DNA of 9,179 nt from Clostridia bacterium (GTDB lineage: Bacteria > Bacillota > Clostridia > Oscillospirales > CAG-272): NCBI GenBank assembly GCA_024404655.1, contig JAKSPR010000099.1:1-9179 (forward strand), given 5' to 3'. The translations under genes and the position numbers were made by a program. Shown in pieces: positions 1 through 5,424 of this stretch. The notes beneath the pieces were generated by a model. It made no database searches and had not been told where the DNA came from. It saw nothing but the letters and a program-made list of their open reading frames with translations. Position 1 is the stretch's first letter, and each line of letters begins with the position of its first letter.

Positions 1-1
1 A

Positions 2-922
2 TCCTTCTTGCTCACCGGCTCGATCTCCCGGTATTTCCACGGAAGCCGCTACTGCGTCTTCATGAACAAGCGCCTTGCCGCCGACTACGATATGAACGAG
101 GGCATCTATGATATGGTGCTGGACGGCAAATTCACCATTGACGCCTACATCGGCATGGTTCGCGGAAAATACAACGACTTAAACGGGAACTCCGAGGTGG
201 ATGACGAGGACTTCTTCGGCATGACCTCCGACGGACGTTCCAACATGGTTACCTACTACTGGTCCCTCGGCAACAAGATCATTGCTCCGGATGCAAGCGG
301 CGCACTGGTCGTTGACTACTTCAACGAGAAGACTGTCAACTGCGTTGAAAAACTCTGCTCTATGTTCTTTGATACCAACGGCCTTTACATCGGTGACGGC
401 TGGTGGTATGGTATGGGCGCCTTCATGGAGAACCGTGCGATCTTTGCAAACGGCTGTATCAACTATGGTAACCGTCTGCGTGATATGAATGATGACTACG
501 GTGTCATCCCCTATCCGAAGTGGGATGAGGCACAGTCCCGTTATGTGACCATGGTCGACGGTGCTCACGGTGTACTTTGTGTCCCCGTTACCAACGCAGA
601 TCTTGAGACTGTCGGTCTGCTCACCGAAGCGCTGAACGCAGACAGCTACAAGCGCATTATTCCCGTTTACTATGAGATCACCTTAAAGGACAAGGGCGCA
701 AGAGACGAGGAATCCCTCGCAATGCTGGATATGGTCGTCGACAGCCGTGTCTTCGACCTCGGTTATGTATACGACGGTTGGTCCGGTGCATCCTTCTTCT
801 TCCAGGATCTTATTCCGAAAAACAATAACAACCTCGCTTCTTACTGGCAGAAAAAGGAGAAAGCAGTCAATAAGCAGTACCAGAAGGTTATTGACTTCTT
901 CACCAATTACGGTCAGGAATAA
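2..922 (+). CDS. Sugar ABC transporter solute-binding lipoprotein, 5' truncated
   Basis: The last 306 residues of an extracellular solute-binding protein, the lipid-anchored part of a carbohydrate ABC importer that hands a sugar or oligosaccharide to the permease. The reading frame is open from base 2, so the true start, signal peptide and roughly the first third (family members are usually about 450-500 residues) lie outside the window. Visible family features are an aspartate-rich, EF-hand-like loop (DLNGNSEVDDEDFFG, encoded near 176-220), the typical lead-in to a helix in these proteins, many tryptophan and tyrosine residues suited to sugar stacking (WWYGMGAF near 400-420), and the stretch DDYGVIPYPKWDE (near 490-530), matching the common 'GxxPxPK' segment of the family. 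No permease or ATPase gene follows; the next gene is convergent, so this is the last gene of its operon. Substrate unknown. Family call is firm; the specific ligand is not inferable. Confidence 0.85.
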   Translation, partial: SFLLTGSISRYFHGSRYCVFMNKRLAADYDMNEGIYDMVLDGKFTIDAYIGMVRGKYNDLNGNSEVDDEDFFGMTSDGRSNMVTYYWSLGNKIIAPDASGALVVDYFNEKTVNCVEKLCSMFFDTNGLYIGDGWWYGMGAFMENRAIFANGCINYGNRLRDMNDDYGVIPYPKWDEAQSRYVTMVDGAHGVLCVPVTNADLETVGLLTEALNADSYKRIIPVYYEITLKDKGARDEESLAMLDMVVDSRVFDLGYVYDGWSGASFFFQDLIPKNNNNLASYWQKKEKAVNKQYQKVIDFFTNYGQE

Positions 923-941
923 TAGTTTCCAAATAATACAG

Positions 942-967
942 CAGGCTGTCCCGTGTGGGACAGCCTG
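942..967. terminator. Bidirectional terminator hairpin between solute-binding gene and GH5 gene
   Basis: A perfect 11-bp stem, CAGGCTGTCCC (942-952) and GGGACAGCCTG (957-967), with a 4-base loop GTGT. It starts 19 bases after the solute-binding gene's stop and lies 29 bases past the stop of the convergent GH5 gene. The downstream tails are only moderately U-rich: TAATATTAT on +, and TATTATTT a few bases past the stem on -. The stem is strong, the tails are weak, and position supports a shared terminator. Confidence 0.75.
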
Positions 968-974
968 TAATATT

Positions 975-993
975 ATGCGCTTGTCGAGCGCAT
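975..993. other. Second small hairpin beside the first terminator
   Basis: An inverted repeat ATGCGCT (975-981) / AGCGCAT (987-993) with loop TGTCG, directly after the GH5 stop codon on the - strand and 7 bases from the larger terminator stem. There is no U-tract on either side, so alone it is a poor intrinsic terminator. It may protect the GH5 transcript's 3' end or add to termination in tandem with the neighbouring stem. The role is inference. Confidence 0.5.
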
Positions 994-996
994 GTT

Positions 997-2019
997 TCAA
1001 CGGGAAAACGGGAGGTTCAGCAGCTCCAGCAGCGCACGGTCCACATGGAAACCCTTGTAATCTTCATAGACCGTACCGGGTCTTCCGTGATCGACGATAC
1101 CGAAGGAACCGCGGAAATTCCAGAGGGAATAGCCCCAGCCGAATTCCCGGAATACTGTCAGAAGATCGGAGAACCAACGGAGCGCAAGGTCATTGGGCAG
1201 CTTATTGTAGCATCCGAATTCACCGATGTGCACTCTGACACCCTGCCGTTCCACTTCCCGCCACGGCTCATAATAAGCACGCAGTGTGTCAATATCCCGA
1301 TAGACGCCGGGAACCACCTCGCCGGGATAACAGGGAGCATCCCAGTCTGCGCCTCCCCGGACCCACTCGGCCTTGTAATGGGTTACCTGGAATGGTTCAT
1401 AGCCGCGCCCGCTGTGGACCACATTCTCATGTCCAAGATCAGCAAGCTCCGGCAGGGCAGATCCGCCGCCGTCAAAACCGTCGATGACGATTTCACGGTT
1501 CGGGTCTATGGCACGGATGGCCTTTACGGTCCTGCGGATGACTGCAGCATGGTCCTCTCTTGTACAGGGATGGGTCGGAGGTATGTTGGAAGGCTCGTTG
1601 ACGAGATCAAAACTCAGAAGGTCGGAGGAAATCCCTTTGTAGCGGCGGGCAAAATTCTCCCAGTTGAAAATAAAGCCGGCCTGTGCTTCCTCGTCACGCC
1701 ACAGATTGTGCTTTTCACGCTCCGGCCAGTTGATGCAGTAGCCGGGAGCGCGGTGAATGTTGATGCAGGCATGCAGACCGCGGCTGTTACACGCCTCAAT
1801 ATATCGGTCAAAATAGGAGAGCACACGCTCATCGGGATGGAAATAGTCGAAATCTTTGATCCAGAAATGGTAATCCGTGGGAATGCGGACAAAGTTGAAG
1901 CCTTCTTCTGCGATGAAGTCGAGTTCGCGGAGATTCGGTTCTTCCGGTTCATTGTCGTGACCTTTGGTATACATCCAGAGAAAATTGAAGCCGTATTTGG
2001 TTTTCATGGTTCTGCCCAT
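997..2019 (-). CDS. Cytoplasmic glycoside hydrolase family 5 (cellulase-type) enzyme
   Basis: A 340-residue (beta/alpha)8 glycosidase of the GH5 superfamily, which cleaves beta-linked glucosides, mannosides or related glycans with retention. Landmarks in order: FVRIP with the conserved Arg45; INIHRAPG with His89; FDLVNEP with Asn141 and the acid/base Glu142; VTHY with His214-Tyr215; HIGEFG with the nucleophile Glu267; and SLWNF with Trp300. All expected catalytic positions are present, so it should be active. There is no signal peptide or lipobox, so the enzyme is predicted to be cytoplasmic and to act on imported oligosaccharides or glycosides. ATG at 2019 was chosen because upstream in-frame codons contain no ATG/GTG/TTG before a stop near 2107. 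An AGGA lies 23 bases upstream, brought closer by a small hairpin (see separate entry). A later ATG at 2007 is an alternative. Divergent from the DUF4838 gene. GH5 membership is firm; subfamily and substrate are unknown. Confidence 0.9.
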   Translation of the reverse strand: MGRTMKTKYGFNFLWMYTKGHDNEPEEPNLRELDFIAEEGFNFVRIPTDYHFWIKDFDYFHPDERVLSYFDRYIEACNSRGLHACINIHRAPGYCINWPEREKHNLWRDEEAQAGFIFNWENFARRYKGISSDLLSFDLVNEPSNIPPTHPCTREDHAAVIRRTVKAIRAIDPNREIVIDGFDGGGSALPELADLGHENVVHSGRGYEPFQVTHYKAEWVRGGADWDAPCYPGEVVPGVYRDIDTLRAYYEPWREVERQGVRVHIGEFGCYNKLPNDLALRWFSDLLTVFREFGWGYSLWNFRGSFGIVDHGRPGTVYEDYKGFHVDRALLELLNLPFSR

Positions 2020-2022
2020 TGC

Positions 2023-2046
2023 TTTCGCGAATGCGAAAACGTCCTT
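2023..2046 (-). promoter_or_regulatory. Ribosome binding site with intervening hairpin, GH5 gene
   Basis: On the - strand an AAAGGAC Shine-Dalgarno sequence (AGGA at 2046-2043) lies 23 bases before the GH5 start, which is too far for normal initiation. Between them is a 6-bp stem with a 4-base loop, TTTCGC-ATTC-GCGAAA (2038-2023). Folding it leaves about 7 unpaired bases, a normal spacing. The hairpin is seen in the sequence; its bridging role is inference. Confidence 0.5.
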
Positions 2047-2059
2047 TCTTTTCTTTTGG

Positions 2060-2078
2060 ATCTGAGAAACATTCAGAT
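2060..2078. repeat. Inverted repeat in the GH5 leader
   Basis: ATCTGA (2060-2065) and TCAGAT (2073-2078) separated by 7 bases. It sits in the predicted 5' leader of the GH5 transcript, between its promoter and its ribosome site. It could be a repressor operator or a weak leader hairpin. No matching copy was seen elsewhere in the window, so its role is unknown. Confidence 0.35.
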
Positions 2079-2103
2079 GGTATGCGCTTGTTTCACCGTG
2101 TTC

Positions 2104-2132
2104 AGTTTATCATATTCCGCACAATTTTGCAA
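2104..2132 (-). promoter_or_regulatory. Predicted sigma-70 type promoter of the GH5 gene
   Basis: On the - strand, TTGCAA (2132-2127), a 17-base spacer, then TAAACT (2109-2104), preceded by TG at 2112-2111, which makes an extended -10 (TGATAAACT). Transcription would start near 2097, giving a leader of about 78 bases. It stands back-to-back with the DUF4838 promoter, with about 38 bases between the two -35 boxes. Confidence 0.55.
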
Positions 2133-2170
2133 GACACAACCGGATGAAAATTGAAATAATCCTACTGACC

Positions 2171-2199
2171 TTGACAATCCGGCAAAGGACATGTATAAT
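2171..2199 (+). promoter_or_regulatory. Full-consensus sigma-70 promoter of the DUF4838 gene
   Basis: TTGACA (2171-2176), exactly 17 bases, then TATAAT (2194-2199): a full match to the housekeeping consensus in both boxes and spacing. Transcription should start near 2206, leaving a leader of about 60 bases. Such a promoter needs no activator, so any control would be by repression or by the leader. A short inverted pair CCGGAT (2140-2145) / ATCCGG (2177-2182) has one arm inside the spacer. Confidence 0.85.
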
Positions 2200-2266
2200 A
2201 AAGGTAAAGAAAGGCTTTTTGAATAGTCAGAATAACCCGCTGCATGAAAGGAACGGTACAGACATT

Positions 2267-4420
2267 ATGAAACTGCGTATCATTACAGCTTTTTTATTGA
2301 TTCTTCTGTTGATTCTCTGCGGCTGTGATAAGGGAGCACCGGGTGAGACCGGGGACGGGACGGAAGCCCCTGCCAACCTGCTCACAATTGCAGAAAACGG
2401 CACATCCTCCTATACCATCGTCCGGAGTGATACGGACGGCACTGCGACCAAGGCTGCAACGCTTCTCCGGAAAACAGTCAAGGAATCTGCAGGTGTCGAA
2501 ATCAGCATTACCACGGACTGGAAAACCAATCCTGTTTCCGATTATGAAATTCTTGTCGGAAAAACGACAAGAGAGGGTGCGTATTTTGATGCCCCGGACC
2601 GTGCCGGACTTTTTGACGACGGTTATCTGATCGAAGTCGTGGGTACCCGCGTTCTTCTGACCGGTGACGGCGCACAGGGCTGCATCAACGCCGTGGAGCG
2701 CTTTCTTGAGCTTTTTATGACCGCAGATGGTATTCGCCTGCCGGAAGACTATTATGAACGTGTTGACCATGTTTTCCCGGTAAAAAGCCTCTCCATCGGC
2801 GGTACGGATATCGGTGAGTTTTCTATCGTTTATGATAACAGCGATGCAAGTGTCAGAAAGGCGGCAGGTGAACTGCACGATTATCTTCTTCTTGCCTGCG
2901 GTGCAGATCTTCCGGTTTCCGCAGCGAATGTAAACGGCAAGCGTATTCTGATCCATGCTACAGATGACGGCTCTGAATCTTTCTCGTATCAGAACGATGC
3001 GGACGGTATCGTCATCAGCGGTAGTGCAGTACGCGGTGCACTTTACGGAGTCTACGATTTTCTTGAGAACTGCATCGGTATGCGGTTTCTGACCGAAGAC
3101 AGCGAATACTGCCTTGAAAATGATAAAATCACCCTTGATAATCTGAACCGCATCTATGAGCCGTTCTTTGAATTCCGGGATTCTTATTGGTCCGCCTATT
3201 TCCCGGCAGGGATTTCTTCAAAGCGGATGCTGAATTCCTCCAACAGCCGGAATATTCCGGAAGAGCTGGGCGGCATGATCGGCTTTACCGGACGGTTCGT
3301 CCATACAATGGAAACCCTCAACGGAACGCCGATGGACAAGCAACCGTGTCTTTCGGATGAAACTGTCTATGAAACGGTACTTGCCAACGTCCTTGCCATG
3401 CTTGCAGAGTATCCCGATGCGAAGATCATTTCCGTTTCCCAGAATGACAACCGGAACTATTGTACCTGTCCTGCCTGTACCGCTGTGGACGAAGAAGAGG
3501 GCAGCCATGCGGGAACGGTGATCCGTTTTGTCAACCGCATCGCTGAAGCCGTAGAAAAAGATTATCCGGATGTTTCTATTCACACTCTTGCTTATCAGTA
3601 CAGCCGCTCTGCACCCAAGATCACGGTGCCGAGAGACAATGTCATTGTTCAGCTCTGTACCATTGAATGCTGCTTTAATCATGCGCTGAACGATCCTGCC
3701 TGCGAAAAGAACGTCTCACTGAAAGAAGATATCGAAGCATGGGGCAAAATCTGTAAGCGTGTTTATATCTGGGATTACGTCACCAATTTCCGCTATTATG
3801 TCATGCCTTTCCCGGACTTTGATATTCTCGATGACAACATGCGTTTCTTCTACGAAAACAATGTCCGCGGCATGTTTGAGGAAGGCAACTATCACGGACA
3901 AAGCGGTGAGTTCGGCGATCTGCGCGGTTATCTCCTGGCGCTTCTGATGAAGAATCCCTACATGACGGAAGCGGAATACGATACAGCAATCAATGAATTT
4001 ATGCGCGGCTACTACGGTCCCGGCTGGGAAGCCATCCGAGCATACTATGATTTTATCCGTGCATGTGCCAGAACACGGGATCATATCGGTATTTATGATG
4101 ATTACGTCACGACCCTCGGCGGCACATCGTTCGTCGGTCAGAAAGAACAGCTTGCCAAGTGGTTTGATACGGCGCTTGCCATGGCAGAAAACGAGGTACA
4201 GGAAAAGCATATCCGCTGTACCGCAGTTTCCGCCGACTACATCCGTCTGACCCAGGAATTTGATAAGGCCTATTACAGAGGTACGGAAGAGGAAAAAAAT
4301 GCGATCGTCGCGGAGGCTACGGAACTCTATAGTACCATGACAAACTACGGCATCCGCCTCCATGAATATGCCGAGAATCCTGAGATCGTATGGTTTGATC
4401 TCAAACCAGTTGAATGGTAA
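2267..4420 (+). CDS. DUF4838 lipoprotein, putative surface glycoside hydrolase
   Basis: A 717-residue exported lipoprotein. The N-terminus MKLRIITAF is followed by a leucine/isoleucine-rich core and the lipobox L17-C18-G19-C20, predicting lipidation at Cys20, then a Gly/Thr/Glu linker. Residues about 48-168 and 185-298 look like two copies of one alpha/beta domain of the kind found before the catalytic barrel in GH20 and GH67 enzymes. Each begins with 'IV..D' and 'A..KAA..L' and ends with 'A(V/L)..(F)LE' before the next part. The remainder matches the DUF4838 domain: ISVSQNDNRNYCTCPAC (388-404, Cys399/401/404), HTLAYQYS, IWDY and GMFEEGNY (535-542, Glu538/539), with a helical tail. From memory, DUF4838 proteins overlap CAZy GH163 (endo-beta-N-acetylglucosaminidase on N-glycans). 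Whether this clostridial member shares that activity is unknown. ATG 2267 was chosen over upstream in-frame codons because it gives a proper signal peptide and follows the promoter; AGGA lies 14 bases before it. Confidence 0.85.
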   Translation: MKLRIITAFLLILLLILCGCDKGAPGETGDGTEAPANLLTIAENGTSSYTIVRSDTDGTATKAATLLRKTVKESAGVEISITTDWKTNPVSDYEILVGKTTREGAYFDAPDRAGLFDDGYLIEVVGTRVLLTGDGAQGCINAVERFLELFMTADGIRLPEDYYERVDHVFPVKSLSIGGTDIGEFSIVYDNSDASVRKAAGELHDYLLLACGADLPVSAANVNGKRILIHATDDGSESFSYQNDADGIVISGSAVRGALYGVYDFLENCIGMRFLTEDSEYCLENDKITLDNLNRIYEPFFEFRDSYWSAYFPAGISSKRMLNSSNSRNIPEELGGMIGFTGRFVHTMETLNGTPMDKQPCLSDETVYETVLANVLAMLAEYPDAKIISVSQNDNRNYCTCPACTAVDEEEGSHAGTVIRFVNRIAEAVEKDYPDVSIHTLAYQYSRSAPKITVPRDNVIVQLCTIECCFNHALNDPACEKNVSLKEDIEAWGKICKRVYIWDYVTNFRYYVMPFPDFDILDDNMRFFYENNVRGMFEEGNYHGQSGEFGDLRGYLLALLMKNPYMTEAEYDTAINEFMRGYYGPGWEAIRAYYDFIRACARTRDHIGIYDDYVTTLGGTSFVGQKEQLAKWFDTALAMAENEVQEKHIRCTAVSADYIRLTQEFDKAYYRGTEEEKNAIVAEATELYSTMTNYGIRLHEYAENPEIVWFDLKPVEW

Positions 4421-4431
4421 CCACCAAAAAC

Positions 4432-4470
4432 AAGACAATGCGGCTGCGATATGCGGCCGCATTGTTTTAT
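4432..4470. terminator. Bidirectional terminator between DUF4838 gene and PocR-AraC gene
   Basis: A perfect 10-bp stem ACAATGCGGC (4435-4444) / GCCGCATTGT (4456-4465), with possible inner pairs closing a short loop. It is followed on + by TTTTATGTCTTT and on - by a TCTTGTTTTTGG tail. It fills the 54-bp gap between two convergent genes, so it is a good intrinsic terminator in both directions. Confidence 0.85.
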
Positions 4471-4474
4471 GTCT

Positions 4475-5311
4475 TTATGAATGATGTTCTTTCCGGTATG
4501 CTTTCGGCGATATTCCCGTGACCTTGCGGAAGACCCGCAGAAAATAAGTATAATCGGCAAAACCTACCGCTTCTGATATTTCTGAAATGCTCATGTCCGT
4601 TTCCGCAAGATAACGTTTTGCAGCTTCCAGTCGTTTCCCTTTGATCCAGAGCGCGATGCCGTCATGGGCATAGGGCTTTATCGCTTCATAAAGCCGGGTA
4701 CGGCTGATGCCGAAGATGCGGCACAGGGATTCCATGGTCAGATTTTCGGAGAGATGACCGGAGACGTAGGCGTCCAGCTCTTCAAACAGCTTCTGCCTTG
4801 AGGGAGAAACCATTTCTTTGAGCAGGATATATCCCGTGCAGGCATCAAGAATTTTCGCGGCGGCGGAGACCTGCTTTTTCTCTTTGTAGCGAATTTTCGG
4901 CGTCAAAGCGCGCAGGGTATCTTCATCTGTAAAATTGCGGCAGTAATCACAGAGCCGGGCGAGAAAAGCATCCTTCCCGCCTTTGTCTGCGATCTGTCCG
5001 AACATGATGTAGCCAATGATCGTCCCGTTTTCCGTCAGAGGGGCGGTTGCTTCGATGAGCCCGGCATGACATTCGTACACAGTCAGTTCCTTCGTTCCCC
5101 GGCAGGTCTCAAAGGCGATGCGGTCACTCTCTCTGCAGCACCGGTCAAAATCGGCGTTTTTCCGCATGAAAGAGCAGAATGGCGTTCCTGCCTCAGGGTA
5201 GGCGAGAATCTCCTGATAACATTCATCAAAAAGGACGAACCGGATCCCGGTCAGGGTATAGAAGTCCTTCATCAGATCAAGCAGTTCATCATTTTTCAGC
5301 GTCAGCGGCAT
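4475..5311 (-). CDS. AraC-family transcriptional regulator with PocR sensor domain
   Basis: A 278-residue cytoplasmic regulator. Residues about 5-165 form a PocR-type ligand-binding domain: the opening LLDLMKDFYTLTGIRFVLFD, a cysteine set (Cys46, Cys58/59, Cys70, Cys81) with the spacing typical of that family, and the core YECHAGLIEATAPL...GYIMFGQI. Residues about 175-275 form an AraC DNA-binding domain with two helix-turn-helix units (191-212 and 241-262), including ISEISEAVGFADYTYF and the usual ending GISPKAYRK. The PocR domain is named for the regulator of 1,2-propanediol use and is thought to bind small hydrocarbon derivatives. The gene is divergent from the isomerase operon across 113 bp that carry a direct repeat and overlapping promoters, so it most likely controls that operon and itself. 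A weak GGGA site lies 5 bases before the start. Family is firm; ligand is unknown. Confidence 0.92.
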   Translation of the reverse strand: MPLTLKNDELLDLMKDFYTLTGIRFVLFDECYQEILAYPEAGTPFCSFMRKNADFDRCCRESDRIAFETCRGTKELTVYECHAGLIEATAPLTENGTIIGYIMFGQIADKGGKDAFLARLCDYCRNFTDEDTLRALTPKIRYKEKKQVSAAAKILDACTGYILLKEMVSPSRQKLFEELDAYVSGHLSENLTMESLCRIFGISRTRLYEAIKPYAHDGIALWIKGKRLEAAKRYLAETDMSISEISEAVGFADYTYFLRVFRKVTGISPKAYRKEHHS

Positions 5312-5323
5312 ATTTATCCCAAC

Positions 5324-5351
5324 TTTCGGAACGAATTTACAGATTTTCGGA
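5324..5351. promoter_or_regulatory. Candidate AraC-type operator: TTTCGGA direct repeat, 21-bp spacing
   Basis: TTTCGGA occurs at 5324-5330 and again at 5345-5351, start-to-start 21 bp, two helical turns, the spacing classical for paired AraC-family half-sites. A looser third copy (AGATTTTGGTA, from 5376) resembles AGATTTTCGGA (from 5341). The pair is upstream of the isomerase promoter and inside the regulator's own leader. This fits activation of the operon and autorepression. The repeat is visible; binding is inference. Confidence 0.5.
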
Positions 5352-5361
5352 TGCTATTGAC

Positions 5362-5390
5362 TATCATTATACCACAGATTTTGGTAAAAT
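5362..5390 (+). promoter_or_regulatory. Predicted activator-dependent promoter of the isomerase operon
   Basis: An extended -10, TGGTAAAAT (TG at 5382-5383, TAAAAT at 5385-5390), with a very poor -35 at the right distance (TATCAT, 5362-5367). The better TTGACT (5357-5362) is 22 bases away, too far for normal use. A good -10 without a -35 suits activation by the neighbouring AraC-type protein. Start near 5397, leader about 28 bases. Confidence 0.5.
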
Positions 5391-5393
5391 CAA
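5366..5393 (-). promoter_or_regulatory. Predicted promoter of the PocR-AraC gene
   Basis: On the - strand, TTGATT (5393-5388), a 16-base spacer and a perfect TATAAT (5371-5366). Start near 5359, leader about 48 bases that spans the TTTCGGA repeats. Its -35 overlaps the -10 of the divergent isomerase promoter, so the two may compete for polymerase. Confidence 0.6.
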
Positions 5394-5424
5394 GAAAAAC
5401 TTTATGAAAGGCGGAACCAATCTT

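Noticed and set aside
8..10. TTG at 8 as the start of the solute-binding protein
   Set aside because: The frame is open to the window edge, there is no signal peptide, and the length falls well short of the family norm, so the gene is truncated by the window.
973..2095. TATGCGCTTGT occurs on both sides of the GH5 gene (973-984 region and 2081-2091), as if marking an inserted cassette
   Set aside because: An 11-base match is expected several times by chance in a window this size. The left copy is part of a local hairpin, and no transposase or other insertion mark is present.
2081..2100. Possible catabolite-repression (cre) site in the GH5 promoter region
   Set aside because: The - strand TGAAACAAGCGCA resembles cre only with a one-base insertion and lacks the central CG at the right position.
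955..2154. A 399-codon + frame opposite the GH5 gene
   Set aside because: Codon-aligned antisense shadow of the GH5 gene with no recognisable motif; the - frame has intact GH5 catalytic residues.
5404..5424. Earlier in-frame start (ATG 5404) for the isomerase
   Set aside because: No ribosome site precedes it at a suitable distance, while GGCGGA is 9 bases before ATG 5425, and the family start MKFALYFGNRGF fits the later one.
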